A DNA stretch of 64,000 nucleotides from Anastrepha obliqua. Taxonomy: Eukaryota; Arthropoda; Insecta; Diptera; Tephritidae. Shown here one piece after another: positions 1 to 12,160 of this stretch. The notes beneath the pieces were generated by a model that was not told the DNA's origin, did no database searches, and saw only the letters and a list, made by a program, of their open reading frames with translations. Numbering within the stretch: the stretch's first letter is position 1; every line of letters starts with the position of its first letter. The translations under genes were made by a program, and so were the position numbers. The stretch spans positions 7,006,001 to 7,070,000 of the forward strand of contig NC_072893.1 of the NCBI RefSeq assembly GCF_027943255.1, read 5' to 3'.

Positions 1-129
1 CAATTCGGCCATCCGTAATCACCAGTTTTAAATGACTCGTTGGAGGGCCGCAGTCGGCATCTCGTGAATAACTTTAGTAATGTTGGCTTCCAATCGCTTA
101 ATCGGAGCTGGCTTAGCTACAATTCCTTT

Positions 130-600
130 AGACTTTACATACCTTCACAAATAAAAGTCCAAAGGTGTAATATTACACGGTCTTGGGGACCAATCCACTG
201 GTCCGAGACGAGAAATGAATTGCTCACCGAAACGACGACGCAGTAAATCCACTGTTTCTCGGGCTGTATGGCAACTAGCGTCGACTTGTTGTAAGAAAAT
301 CTTATGGAGATCCCTGGCTTCAATTACCGATATCAAAAAGTCGTTTATCATGGCGCGATAGCTTTCGCCATTCACTGTTACATTCGCGCCAGCCTTGTCT
401 TTGAAGAAATATGGAGCGATGACTTGCTTTCAATGGATGCAATGGCTGTTCTTGAATGGTTTCGGGTTGCTCTGCAGCCCAATTATGGTAATTTTGCTTA
501 TTGACGTAGCTGTAGCCAAAAATGAGCCACATCGCTGAACAAAATTCGGGTTCCAAAATGCGGATCTTCAGCGACTGAAATTATGACGCTTTGGAAGATC
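130..600 (-). pseudogene. DD41D (rosa-type) mariner transposase remnant
   Basis: On the minus strand, broken frames read through recognisable blocks of a mariner transposase: a degenerate first-Asp region with YVNKQN near 510-460, then FLQQVDASCHTARETVDLL near 300-240, then WSPRPCNITPLDFYL near 190-150. The order and the long spacing between the second and third acidic positions fit the DD41D mariners described as the rosa group. The second catalytic Asp block reads QQVDA instead of QQDGA, and several frameshifts and stops are present. The piece is dead and has lost its N-terminus and both ends. The same family occurs at 4085-4790 and 19130-19553. Confidence 0.7.
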
Positions 601-659
601 GGCCGGCCTCTAATTTTGGAGTAGTGATGATAAATAAATAAAAAAATTCAAAACGATTT

Positions 660-3600
660 TGAGTTATGGGGTTTTGAATTTAAATTTGAATTGGTCGAGC
701 CAAGGAGCACCAAGAGGTTTGGCGATTCCTAAAACACTCAGGCTAAACAGCCCTTTGTATTTAGAGCTATGGAAAACGTAGATATTCAAGCGGGAAAGAA
801 GAAAAGTATCAGAAAAAGAGATAGGAAAGAATAGAGACAGAGGTATTTGGTCTTGTGAGAATTTTCCAGATTCTTTGGAAAATCTGTAAATATCCTCCAG
901 TTTTAGAGAACGAATATTACACATTCTCACGACTTCGGAACCCAAAGCTCGTAGTCTTGCTCTAGCAAAGGCAGGGCACGCACAGAGAAAGTGCTCAGTG
1001 CAATCCGCCTCCTTCCAGCAAGACGGCACATTGGGTCCTCAATGATTTCAATGATGGTCATATGCTGATCCCATTGGTTGTGTCCTGTAATCATACCGAC
1101 CATCAAACGAACTTTTTTTTCCAAGCTTTCTTAAGCATCTTCTGAGATTATTGACCAATCTTTGAGGTTTGTTTTGGGTTCTCTAGGGCCTTTAGTGCAG
1201 CCTGACTGTCACTAAAGACTCAAATTTGTTTCCCGCTCCATCTCCTCTCGATTATTCATTCGGCTACTTTCAGGATGGCAAAAATTTTCGTTTGGAAAAC
1301 AGATGTGATTTTTCCCATAGCATAGTGATACTTATTACTATCGCTTAAGTACCATCCGGCTCCAGACCCTATTTCATTCTTGGACCTATCGGTAAAGAAA
1401 ATATCCGTTAAACCTCTTCGAATGCATTCTGGATTGCTCCATTGCTCACGCAGTGGAAATCTGCCATCAAATTTCCTTCCAAATGAAATCGGTATCAGAT
1501 CGTCTTTAGGCGGGGAAAACAGTGGATACTGCTCAGATAGCAACTTAAAGATTTCTCTGTGTCCCGAACTTCCGTCTTAGTGCCAGAAACCATATTTATG
1601 GAGTCTACACCAGAGAACTGCACCGGCTCAGTGTAAAACATTCATACGCTTCACTTGAACAAAATAACAGGCCTTTGCGTTCAAACGATCAAACTTGTTC
1701 AAATAAATTATTGTCATTGTTTATTTCAGCTCAATCAAATCATGTGGTGCGTTTTAGCTCTCCGATGTTATCACCAATCGTCTTTATAGCAGCCGTTTCG
1801 GGTATTTGCTCGTTCGGCTATACATTCATTTTTTTGAGCAAGAATAAAAGGGCTATAGAGCCAAATGAGTCCGTTTGAACACGTATGATCCCGCATGGGT
1901 TTTTGCTTGTAACTAACGATAGCAAAGTAAAAGCAAAATTTTAAAGCAAAAACACTATATTTTCATATTTGTTTTTTTTCTTAAAACTTATAATAAAACA
2001 AGAAAGAAAATAATGTAAATAAGGAAACATTGCTGAAACCAACTAATCCTTTCAAATACGAAACGCAATTTACAGCATACATTGTACGCCAACGCTCGTT
2101 TGCTCGAACATGTGCTATTTACAATAATGACAATTACTTCTTTGAACAAGTTTGATCGTTTGAACGCAAAGGCTGATGCTAATTTCATTCAATGCTTCTT
2201 TTTGTTCAATGATTAGATTTGAGCCGAAGACATTAGATCATACGTGTTGACTGAGCTGAACTACGCGTTCGCCTGCATGAGCTGACTGCACTTGACCAAA
2301 TATTTTGGTTCAATTGACTGAATGTGAGCAAGAAATTTAGCGTATGAACAACTCAAGAAAACAGTGAGCCATGCAGGTCTCTGGTCTACACATTGCTTGT
2401 ATTGAGTCCTGTTGTATATTAAGATCCAGTGGCAGTAAATCAAGCATAGCATTTAGAGCATCGCCTGAGGTTGTACTCATGGCACGCGTAACACTTAAAC
2501 ATACACTTCTTTGCAGCCTGTATAGTTCCCGGAGTGTGGACTTAACTAAGTTCCTTCGCCACCAGACCACAGAGGCGTAAGTGATGATTGGTCGGATAAG
2601 TGCTGTGCATATCCATAGGACCCCAGCAGGTTTCAGACCCCAGGTTTTACCAAAGGTTCTGCCGCATTGCTGAAGAATCCTTAATGCGCGATTCACCTTC
2701 AGTGAAACGTGTGCCTCCCAAGTCAGCTTCTTATCCAAGATTACTCCTAGATATTTAACTTCAGCGGAACGACCAAGTTACACACCTTTCAATGTTGGAA
2801 TACTAAGTCCATTCCATTTCCGTTCTCTCGTACAGAAGATGGTGGGTTTGTTCGGATTGACGGAAAAACCTTGTCTCATGCACCAGTCATCGATTTTGTC
2901 AAGAATCCTCTGCACTTTCGTGTAAAGCCTCCTTAAGGATTTATCATCATCCCTGCATCTCCGCTAGTAGAAAGTCTACGACCAAGCACCACAGCAGCGG
3001 AGAAAGAACACCCTCTTGGGGACATCCTTGATTGGCCCTGACGGTGATTAGTTCCTCACTGTTCCCAACAGCGGTTAACAGCCTCTCAGAGAGAATGGAA
3101 TATATCCAATTTACAGTGGTTTGATTAACTCCATGTCGTTCGGCAGAAGAACATATTGAGCCGAAAGTGAAATTATCAAAGGCCCCCTTAATGTCCACGA
3201 AAACGCTCATTTTGTATTCGGCAGCTTCCAGCCTGGCTTCAATCTCGCTAACAAGATCGTTTAAGGCTGATCCACATGATTTTCCACTCTGCTAAAAGTG
3301 CTGATTTCTAGTAAGTGGGCTTCTCGGCAATACCGTCACTCGAATATGTTTCTTCACCACTCGTTCTAGACTTTTCAACACGAAAGATGTCTAACTGATT
3401 GGTCCAAAATTTTTGCTAGGGAATAGTCATCTTTGTCATCTTTTCCTGGTGTCGGGATAAATACCACTCTTACGCGTCGCTATTGGGACGGTATATGACC
3501 AAGTGCAAGACAGGCTGTGAAGATCCTTTTCAGGGCCTACATAAGCCTGTCTCCTCCTTTCTTAAGCATTGCTGAATACATTCCGTCAGGTCCAGGGGAC

Positions 3601-4016
3601 TTAAAGTTCTCAAAGGAAGATAAGGAAAAGCTTATCGATTCTTTTGTCACTATTCGACTAGCAATATACCAGCTGTACCTAGAGGTTCCACCGTTGCTAC
3701 CGTTATTGTTCATGCCACTCTCTACTTCAGAGAGAGTTCTACTACCCGGAAAATGGGGTTCGAGTAGAGCATTAAACGTTTCCGATTTGGAAATGGTGTA
3801 TGAACCATCAGGTTTTCGAATGGAATCCAGCCTTACTGAGCGGTCTAAATGAAGGACCTTACAAAGTCTCGCTGCTTCCCTCATTTCTTCGACATTACTG
3901 AAGGATCTCAAAAATATAAGGATTTTATGGTTACACACTTTAGAAAAAGGCTTTAAAGTCGAGTGGGCATAGAAATTCGAAATGCTTATAATTTCGTCAA
4001 TTTCGCTCCGATCCAT
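660..4016 (-). mobile_element. RNase H-bearing LINE, copy 1 (interrupted by a MITE)
   Basis: A decayed non-LTR retrotransposon reads on the minus strand. From 4016 to 3537 comes the endonuclease-RT linker and RT start, with SPGPDGMYSAML. From 3210 to 2947 lie RT motifs FVDIKGAFDN and GVLSPLLW. From 2738 to 2384 is the RT thumb, with PIITYASVVWW. After the MITE come an RNase H domain (FFTDRSKNEIGSGAGWY, about 1400) and a CCHC tail (C-x5-C-x3-H-x4-C, about 1020-970). The YADD box is missing between 2947 and 2750, an internal deletion. Several frameshifts split the frame. The RNase H plus CCHC tail suggests an I/LOA/Jockey-type element. Copies of the same family lie at 9680-10480 and 22590-25200, both minus. 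Not functional. Confidence 0.8.
1611..2383. mobile_element. hAT-like MITE, 773 bp, 8-bp TSD GTCTACAC
   Basis: The ends are inverted repeats: the left begins CAGAGAACTGCACCGGCTCA and the reverse complement of the right begins CAGAGACCTGCATGGCTCAC. Further matching blocks lie inside, such as TTCATACGCT and TTTGCGTTCAAACGATCAA. The element is flanked by perfect direct repeats GTCTACAC at 1603-1610 and 2384-2391. An 8-bp duplication and CAGAG termini fit the hAT superfamily. No transposase frame is present, so it is non-autonomous. It splits the LINE between RT and RNase H; removing it with one duplication joins the LINE reading frame. Confidence 0.85.
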
Positions 4017-4084
4017 TGGACAATTTTACACAAAATTTTTGACTTATTCTGCATTCATTAAGAAAAAAAATTAGAAAAAAAGGT

Positions 4085-4790
4085 TCAAATATGCTTGTAA
4101 AATTTGCTTTTTGAATCGGCTATAAAAAAAAAACTAATTAATATTTTTTCAAACTTTTGTTTTATTTTGAAGATTGAACATTGTCATTTATGAATGATAA
4201 TATAATAATATCGTTCAAATGACTGCCACGACTGGCTTTACAGTAGGCCATTCGATCAACCCAATTTTTAAGCACATTTTCGATTGTTTGGGCTCAAATT
4301 TCATGAATTGCAACTTTGATTTCGTGTTTTAAAGCATCATTCGTCTCTGGATGGTTCGCATAGCATTTGTCCTTAACGGCTCCCCACAAAAAATAGTCCA
4401 ACGGGCTTAAATCACAGCTCCGAGGCGGACAATTGATATCGGAATTTCGGCTGATTATTCGGTTTTCAAAAACGGTAGCCAAAAGTTCGAGTGTAACTTT
4501 GGCAGTGTGACAAGTTGCACCGTCCTGTTGAAACCAAATATCGGCCACGTCATCCTCTTCAATTTTTGGAAACAACTCGTTGAGCATGTCATGGTAACGC
4601 TCGCCATTTACTGTAACCGCGGAAGAAGAAGAAGACTCACAACTTCTTATTTTGTTCAAGCATATAGCGTTCGATTTCGTAAATGTCAAACCTTTAAGTA
4701 AATTATGAATACATTTGACATGTCATTTGTGTTAGCATTCTCAAAAAAATTGGTGGTTCAAAAAGCAAACGCTATATGGCCCACCCGTAC
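4085..4790 (-). pseudogene. DD41D mariner, internally deleted
   Basis: On the minus strand a 131-codon open stretch (4689-4294) encodes the C-terminal half of a mariner transposase. It has FQQDGATCHTA (second catalytic Asp), then PPRSCDLSPLDYFLWG (third Asp). I count 41 residues between the two Asp, the DD41D signature. The N-terminal DNA-binding half and first Asp are absent: the frame passes from a short leader with a poly-Ser run straight into VNGERYHDM. The right end (about 4733-4790) and a degenerate inverted match around 4100-4125 (TTTGCTTTTTGAA in both) look like the terminal repeats. This is an internally deleted copy. Confidence 0.75.
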
Positions 4791-5426
4791 CTTTCCGCCC
4801 TCGCCCAGCGTTTGTTCGTTCGTTTGTCAAATTGAATTTGAGAAAAAAAAAAATAAATTTAAAATTTAAACTCGCGTTGCTAATTGCTTTAAATTCTAAA
4901 GCCTAGCCTTTCATTCAATAAAGTAGAAACCATCAACTTTTCGTCACCCAGCGATAATCATCCATATCAGACAAATTTCTGCGTTAATTGCCAGTTTTTG
5001 CTCATTTCGCATTCATAAAAAAGCGAAAATTAAATAAAAAATCGCGAGGCTGAAAAGCCAAAACAACTCATTTAACTTTTTAAATAATGTCCCTCACATC
5101 ACTAAAAAACAGGTAATTCAATGAAAAAATTAAATTAAAATATTGACCGTAGTAGGGAATTTTAAAGCTCAGCGAGTAGTAAAAAAAAATTAAGTAATAC
5201 AATAAACGTTGAAGTTATATGAAAAGTCAAACAAGCAATTTGATTGTATGCACTTTTACACACACATATGCATATTCCACACACCTACATGTGGATGCCG
5301 CATAACCAAGTGAGCGCATAAAAAAATGCATGCGTTCAAAATTCAGAACTCAAAGCTTTGCTGATTTCTGGTTTTATGCCTGGTTTTGAGGAATTGCATT
5401 TTTCATTGCCACAAAGCAGCACACGC

Positions 5427-5452
5427 AACACACACACACACACACGCAAACG
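5427..5452. repeat. (CA)n microsatellite
   Basis: A short run of CA dinucleotides, interrupted once by CG, sits in a wider CA-rich region of about 100 bases. Confidence 0.85.
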
Positions 5453-6374
5453 CATGCCACATTCACATGCACACCACAGTGCCACAATCGAGTGCATTGC
5501 TGTGAGGCGCCGACTGTGGCGCGATGTTGCACAATTGCTCATATTCATGCATACTTCACACAACTGTTAACGACTTTTATGAGCAATTTCAATTTCCGAC
5601 ACCAGTTGAAAAATGTGGCGCCCCATTCAAAGGCGTGTGCGTGCGTCCGCGGGTGGCAAGATGACCGGCCGACAACATACACAACAGCAATGAATGACCA
5701 CAATTGGCCAGGCGCCGCACTTTGTGCGCTGATGCGTGGCTGACCAAACGATGGCACAAAGCATAGAATCAAGGAAATCAGCAAAATGGCTACGTTTTTT
5801 TATGTTGCTTTGCATTCTTTTTGTGTTTATTTTGAGGAAATTGCTTATTGTGGAAAAAATGTGATTTGCAAGTGCAAGCGCGATAACGACACATACGAAA
5901 CCGATGGTGGCATGAGGAAAAATTCGAAATGTGCAAGTCATACTGTGCCATGGAAATAATTTTAGAGTCACTAGCGGTTTCTTTTGTATATTTTAGGTCA
6001 CTTTCAATTTTTTCGATGGCGACGTTTTTTCGGCGCTTTTTATAAATTTTTTTTTAGTGGAATCCAAAGACCATATATTAATCTTTTCTTGCGAAATTCA
6101 ACTTGTTTCGTACGTACAAAATGCCAGATATTGGTTTAGAGTGATAAGCAAGGATCCACTTGGCCTAACCCCAACTATTTCGTACCTGTACAGTTTTGTC
6201 TCTTATACACTGCATTGAGAAACACACTCATTGAAAAACACTAATACTTTTTTTATAAATATATAGCTCATACTACAACACAGCTCATATGAAGCAAAGT
6301 TTAACACTTTGCACAAAATTTATCACAATTGCATCAAAACATTATCTGGGACTACAGTTTTAGAGCCCATAATT

Positions 6375-6492
6375 TTTCATCTTCATCTTCTTCTTCACTT
6401 TCATTTCATAAGGTGAAGACCTTCATTTTCATCTTCATTTTCTCCTTCCTCTTCATATTCATCTTCTTTATCTTCATCTTTCTTCTGTTCAT
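6375..6492. repeat. TTCATC/CTT polypyrimidine repeat
   Basis: About 120 bases of almost uninterrupted pyrimidine-rich TTCATC and CTTCTT units, with one purine-containing break (AAGGTGAAGACC). The apparent Ser/Phe-rich peptide on the plus strand is a product of this simple repeat and not a gene. Confidence 0.85.
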
Positions 6493-6660
6493 ACAAAAAA
6501 TAAGTTCGCGCTGTTTGTCAAGAGATGTCGCCATCATCGTGTGCTAGTCGATTCTAACATAACCTAAATGTCATAAACCAAGCTTAGACATATGGTAAAC
6601 AAACTGCTTTGATACATTAGTGATTTGGTTTTGGTATCAAATACTTTTGGTTTTGTGAAA

Positions 6661-7690
6661 ATGTCTGATTTTGTGCCGAATAATCGTCATTTGCAGGAAG
6701 TGTTGATTTTCCCCTTTCATTCGAAAAAAACGGCGGCTGACGCGCATCGAGAGCTACAAAAAGTTTATGGAGATGTTGCTTTAAGTGAAACAACGTGCCG
6801 AGATTGGTTCCGTTGCTTCAAAGACGGTGATTTTAATGTTGAAGACCGTCCGCGTGAAGGAAGGCCAAAAACCTTCGAAAACGCTGAATCGGAGACATTG
6901 CACAATAAGGATCCCTGTCAAATGCAAGAAGAGCTTGCTTCAGTATTAGAAGTTACCCGCCAATCAATTTCCAAGCGATTGCATGCTTTGGGAATGATTG
7001 AGAAACAGGGGACTTGGGTTTCTTATGAGTTAAAACCAAGGAATGTTGAAGGTCGTTTTTTCGCTGTGTCGCCTCTGAACAACTGCTCCAGTGGCAAAAA
7101 AGGAAGGGTTTTCTTCATCGCATCGTGACGGGTGATGAAAAATGGATTCATTACAGCAATCAAAAGAAAAGAAAGCCAAGACTACCCGGTCATGTTTCTA
7201 CATCGTCGCCTCGGCCGAATATTCACGCTTCACAGGTTCTGCTATGTATTTGGTGGGACCAAGTTGGTGTTATTTATTATGAACTGCTGAAACCAAGTGA
7301 AACCATCACTGGTGATCGGTATCGACTTCAATTGCTGCGATTGAGCCGAGCATTGCGCACGAAGCGGCCGCAATACGCGGAGAGGCATGAAAAGGTGATG
7401 CTATAGCAACTCACGTTGGAAAACTCATCAAAACATATCTGGAAACACTGAAATGGGAAATCCTACCCTACCCGCCATATTCTCCAGATATTGCGTCGTC
7501 CGATTATCACCTGTTCCGATCGATAGCTCATGGTCTAGCTGACCAGCAGTTCCATTCATATGAAGACATCAAAAAATGGCTTGATCCGTGGATAGCCAGA
7601 AAAGATGAACAGTTTTACCGCGACGGTATACGAGATCTAGCAGAAAGATGAGAAAAAGTAGTACCCAACGATGGGCAATACTTTCAATGA
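6661..7690 (+). pseudogene. Mos1-like (mauritiana-type) mariner transposase, broken
   Basis: The start ATG at 6661 opens MSDFVPNNRHLQEVL. The helix-turn-helix DNA-binding half follows, with DWFRCFKDGDFNVEDRPREG and RQSISKRLHALGM. A frameshift near 7065 interrupts it; the next frame carries VTGDEKWIHYSN with the first catalytic Asp. A TAG at 7404-7406 lies where the second Asp block (HxDNA) should be; that block is lost in a short deletion. The third block YPPYSPDIASSDYHLF (about 7470-7510) continues in another frame, and a TGA follows GIRDLAER near 7649. Length and order match a ~345-aa Mos1-type transposase. Terminal repeats were not recognised. Dead copy. Confidence 0.85.
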
Positions 7691-7799
7691 TTCACTTGTA
7701 ACCACTTTTTCAGAATAAAGTTGTATTTTTAAAACAGCGATAACTTAGTTGTTATAAATATTTTATGGCTCTAGACGCCAAGCTAAAGAAAAAGAAGGA

Positions 7800-8340
7800 A
7801 GAAATGTAATTAAAATACAGAAATATGTATTGGCTTATGGGAAAGGAATCAGCACTATCCACCAATAATAAAATGATTGTATACAAACAAATTCTGAAGC
7901 CTGTATGGTCCTCCGGCGCACAGTTATGGGGCTGATCCAGCCAAAGTAACATTCAATCTATACAAAGGCTTCAAAATAAAATTATTAAATGTGCAGTCGG
8001 TGTTCCGTGGTATATCCGTAGCTCCGATCTTGAACGCGACCTAAATATTGACTCGGTGGCAGGCACAATAAAAAAGATAGCAAAAGCCCACGATGAAAGA
8101 TTAAAAAACCACTTTAATACGGAGGCCTCTATTCTTGTTAATCCAGCTAATTGGAGAAGAAGACTGTCACGCAAAAAACCCAAAGGCTTAATGTACTAAC
8201 CACACATTAGCGTTAATTGTTGTATATACCTTATTTTCTAAATTCTAAACAAATTGCTCGTTAATTAATAAAATTTTTCTTTGTAATTAGTCGCAATGTA
8301 AAATAAAAAAAAAACAAAAAAAAAATAAATAAATATTTTG
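7800..8340 (+). mobile_element. Jockey-clade LINE, 5'-truncated 3' end with poly-A
   Basis: A plus-strand frame (with one early TGA after SGAQLWG) reads as the C-terminal end of a Jockey-type reverse transcriptase: MYWLMGKESALS, then KPVWSSGAQLWG, QSIQRLQNKIIKCAVGVPWY and a short basic end at RKKPKGLMY, about 8199. An A/T-rich 3' untranslated region ends in A-rich sequence near 8305-8338, as expected for target-primed insertion. It is 5'-truncated and lies just downstream of the Mos1-like remnant. Confidence 0.8.
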
Positions 8341-9670
8341 TTAAAAAAACTGGCACTGAAAACTTTTAACTCCTTTTAGTTTCACAAACCTTGGTTCTTC
8401 TTCTTCTATCGCCTGCCACAGCCTAGCGGTTTATTTTTTATTTAAGCTTAGCAGAAATTGGAAATAAAATCCCCTCATATATTAAATGACGGCAAAAACT
8501 TTAACTCGCAAACGTTTGGTTAGTCTTCTGAATTCGTAGCTTTTCTTGCAACACTTTTTATTGCTTTAATCAATTGCACTACATTCCATTTTAAGTTCGA
8601 TGACTTTCGGAATAATTGTGGCTACCATTCAAGGGTTCATTCAAATCGTTGTTATTTCAAGAGTCGAACTCATCTTTGCGGCTCATTGATTTTTGGCCAC
8701 AAAATTCCTTGGTAAGCAACCAAAAAGAAACATAAATCTAGTAAATAGGTTCACAAGTAATGGTGTGAGAAATTCTTCAAATTAACCCCCTACCCTACAA
8801 AGGTTTTCTATACATTTTCAGAAATTATATGTATGCGAACTTTTCCGTGTTGCCTATTGATGAGGCTATGTTTGCATTTCACTTGTATTGCTGGCGGCTC
8901 ACACGCACTTGTAATATGTATGCAGGTGTGTATGTGACTATGTACATTCTTACATTTTTAACTTGTCAGTTGATTTTTTTGCTGTTCCTTTCTTCCTATT
9001 TTACTAGATGTTGGCCTGTGGCTGCAACCGTAGCACTTTATCATTCCTGACCGTCTATCCTTCTTCGTTGTTGCCGCTGGTAGGAAGGCTCGCAAGCAGA
9101 CTTGTACTAAATTCTGAACTGAGTATGTGAATGTGTATATGTATATATGCACACATGTGTGTGCATGCACATATTCCGATGATTCATCAATTTGGTTTGA
9201 AATTTAACATTTTACCTTAAGCTTTTCGAGTCCATTCGATTAAGTGAATAACTTCTGTGTGCACTCAACGGTAAGAGGCTTAAATGCGGAAGCGAGAGTA
9301 ATACTTACTAAATAGTTGTAAATCAATAAAGGATAAATAAAATAAATAAAAGTTAAAGTTAAGTTAACTTCCCTAATTGTTGATATTTAAATAAAAAATA
9401 CTGCTGTAGAGTTCATTAAATTTGTGGATTAAAAAAAAATGTGTGCATACAAAAAATTAAACGAGTGCAAAGAAGATAACTCAACTATCACAAATTTTAA
9501 TTCCCAATGCGGAAAATTCAAGTGACACTTTACTAGTTTTGTTGTTGTTATTTTCAATTTCATTGATAACACTTTAAAATAAAAAATAGTGGCTACAAAA
9601 TCGTGAGTTTAGTAGTGTTTGCTCACTTTCGGTACGTTTTTCTCAAATTATTTGATAGTATTTGTATTGT
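8341..9670. other. Non-coding AT-rich interval
   Basis: No gene or recognisable element. It holds a TATG/CACA alternating purine-pyrimidine patch (about 9120-9170) and poly-A/T tracts. Short open frames are not supported by any domain. Confidence 0.45.
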
Positions 9671-9679
9671 ATTTAGCCA

Positions 9680-10480
9680 ATTAGGAAAGGAGTAAAGTGA
9701 CAGAGAGAAAGAATAGAATAGAGACAGAAACAGAGATAGGTAGTCATGTGATAATTTTCCAGATCCTCTGGGAAATCTGAAAATATCCCCAGTTTGAGAG
9801 AATGATTTTTACTCATTATCATGACATCGGAACCCAAAATTCGTAGCCTGGCTCTAGTAAAGGTAGGACACTCACATGGAAAATGCTTCGGGTTTTCCGG
9901 TTCCTCTAAGCAAGACAGCCAAATCGGAACCTCACTGATTCCAATAGTAGTGACCCCATGGGTTGTGCCCTGTAGTAATACAGACCATCAACCGAACATC
10001 TTTTCTACAAAGTTTCAGTTTCAGTTTAGAAGAAAGTTCGGGCTTGTCACAAAACACTTTGCATCTCTGCAACCTTCAAAAGTGGACCATCGTTTTTTAT
10101 GTAAATTGCATACATAATATATATACTTATATGTATATCCGATCTTTTAACTCCTATTTGTAGCATAGGGCGTCTAAAATCCCATATCATGATTCCTGTA
10201 GAACTGATTCCGATTATTGGCTCTGGTCCCTGTGGGATAATGTGGGGTAACCGCTGATCTACAGTTGGCCAATTTATCGGCAATTTTATTTCCTGGAACA
10301 CCGCAGTGTATTGGAACCCATATAAGTACGAGCTTATTCCGTCTTGCAACAGATCTAAGCTTCTTCTTACATTCTTGAACATTCCTTGAGGTTTGTTTTC
10401 TGTTCTCCAGAGCCATTAGTGCAGCCTGACTGTTACTAAAGACTCCAATTTGTTTCCCCCAGTTCAGAGAGTTTAGGGAT
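9680..10480 (-). mobile_element. RNase H-bearing LINE, copy 2 (3' fragment)
   Basis: Nucleotide-level similarity to 820-1230 is visible, for example the shared GGAACCCAAA and ATTTTCCAGAT blocks. On the minus strand, 10416-10174 encodes the end of RNase H (LVLIWVPIHCGVPGNKIADK) with the usual His and Asp positions. The CCHC tail (CPTFTRARLRILGSDV) follows around 9890-9820. A small (TATA)-rich insertion near 10100-10140 interrupts the region. Same family as 660-4016 and 22590-25200; truncated and dead. Confidence 0.75.
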
Positions 10481-10829
10481 GATCAATGAAGCGTTTGCTG
10501 AAAAGAAGACGTATCTGTAACTATGTAGTGAGTGCGGGACATTCAATAATCAGGTGGCAAGTTGATAATAGAGCCGCACAGCAGAATTGACTGAAGAATT
10601 GTTTCCTAAGAGAATGCGTGAGTATCCTAGTCGGTGTGTGGGTATCCCAGTGAAACATTTATTCATATGGAAGGAGGTATTGATTGAAAGAAGAATTTCC
10701 CCTTTAGCATAGAAGATTTAAATGGGTTTTGCAGGTATTGCTCACTCATATAGCGTAACACTTATATTCACGAAGGGATAAGACATGCAGACCTCAGATC
10801 TCTCGATTAAGGGTGCTCCGTTTGTCTTT
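10481..10829. other. Unassigned interval
   Basis: I see no gene. The stretch lies between two oppositely oriented LINE fragments and may be decayed LINE sequence, but no motif supports this. Confidence 0.3.
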
Positions 10830-11340
10830 CCAACATGGTAACGTACTTGGGTCTACTCTCTGATATAAACCTAATGTGGAAAGCAAATATTGAAGAGAGG
10901 ACTGAGAAGGCATCATTAGCTTTGGAGGGCTGTCAGGGGGCCATTTCTTATCTATGGTAATGGTAACGGTAATGGTGGTACGGGGTAGGCTATGGCCTCT
11001 AAGCACTGCGACCAGATTGATCTTTTGTAAGACCTTAATAGCTTGATTTTAATTATTTAGTATTGCGAGGAATCGAACCATCTCCTTTGTTGTGGGAGCA
11101 TTTGTAAGTCTTCATTCTCTAGTATGATCTGCTCCTGGGAAGTACACCAATTTTTTAATAAGCTGGATCCTTCTGGCCCGAAGCGCTCGAGAGAACTTTT
11201 AAGGGTAACAAAGGCGCTGCTGTCGAATGCGATGAGACTTAGTATTACTTTGAACTCCTTTGCTTAGAGGATGAGGTGGAATTATCTCAGCAACTTCTCC
11301 TCGGCTGCCTTGCTCTTGAAGGGTTAAGATTTAAATATCT
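10830..11340 (+). mobile_element. Decayed LINE reverse-transcriptase tail
   Basis: A plus-strand reading with stops gives TYLGLLSDINLMWKANIEER and then EKASLALEGCQGA. This is the 'YLGVxLDxxLxWKxHI' region after the RT active site of Jockey/R1-type LINEs. Downstream the frame degenerates quickly, with weak traces of the RT thumb. Opposite orientation to the neighbouring LINE at 9680-10480. Confidence 0.55.
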
Positions 11341-11535
11341 TGGATCTTCCTTTTTTTGCCACACCTGAGAAATGTTGCTTGGATATCATTTGCCTCATAA
11401 ATTTAGTAGCGCTTATAAATCGGTCTAAAAATTTCGGAAAAATAACTTTTTTCGGTTTCTTTCGCTTGTCTTACCTTTTCTTTTGTAGGTCGATAAAGAT
11501 TTTATTTGCATATATTGCCCTTTCCCGAACTTATG

Positions 11536-12160
11536 GAAATGGGTTCCGCGCTTCATAGGGAAGCTAGGTCTGTCGGCCTTAAAATCAATTTTAACAAGAC
11601 GAAGGTGATGAGTCTGGCAAATAAGGTGGGTGTGTGGAGATTACAAGTAACCCTTTCGAAACCGTGAAAGAATTTACTTACCTCGGCAGTGGTACAGATG
11701 TAGACATACACTCCCGAAGCGAGAAAGCCAGTAGAGAATTCGGGATGTTGTACTCTGTATTACGAAACAACACCCTGAATTCCACTTTAACGGTTAGGCT
11801 CGTCAAGTCGAATGTGTTTTCGGTACTGCTGTACAGAAGCTCTATCTGGAAAATCAATTCCGCTAAAACCAGTCACTTACAAATTTTTGTCAACCGCTGT
11901 CTAAGGATTTCAAGCAAACCATGGAGCCGCAAGACATTTGGATTAGAAGACAGAAATGGAAGTGGGCAGAAACAAAGAAGGCAATGGAATGGAACCCACT
12001 CACAGCGAGAGGAAGAGTGTCTGGTAGGTCAAGGGAAATCTGAGATGGCTCAGTTCGGGTTAAGTTGGAAGCAGGTAAAGACGTTATCCAGCAATCGGAC
12101 GAGATAGCGCGGTGTTGCTGGTGCCCTATGTCCCGTTAGGGATTTAAGGAAACAATGATG
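11536..12160 (+). mobile_element. RTE-like LINE 3' end with GAT tail
   Basis: The plus strand encodes an RT C-terminal region: HREARSVGLKINFNKTK at the start, then VKEFTYLGSGTDVD, LLYRSSIWKINSAKTSHL and FVNRCLR. A QRRQWNGTHSQREEE basic stretch and LSWKQVKTLSSNRTRW follow. The 3' end is a short (GAT)n run near 12150-12165. Simple-repeat tails of this type are typical of RTE/CR1-like non-LTR elements. The frame is split by small indels. A minus-strand relative lies at 33232-33960. Confidence 0.75.

Larger units (their letters stand above)
4791..6600. other. Non-coding AT-rich interval
   Basis: No gene is supported here. The stretch is A/T-rich with poly-A runs, a CA/CG-rich patch (5395-5500) and a TTCATC polypyrimidine run listed separately. 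Small open frames on both strands overlap one another, are low in complexity and carry no recognisable domain. It could hold regulatory DNA of an unseen gene, but nothing in it shows that. Confidence 0.5.

Noticed and set aside
5336..5971. Overlapping open frames of 70-114 codons on both strands
   Set aside because: They lie in CA-rich and low-complexity DNA, overlap on opposite strands and have no domain, splice signals or Kozak-like context.
6329..6547. Ser/Phe-rich 72-codon open frame
   Set aside because: Translation of a TTCATC polypyrimidine repeat.
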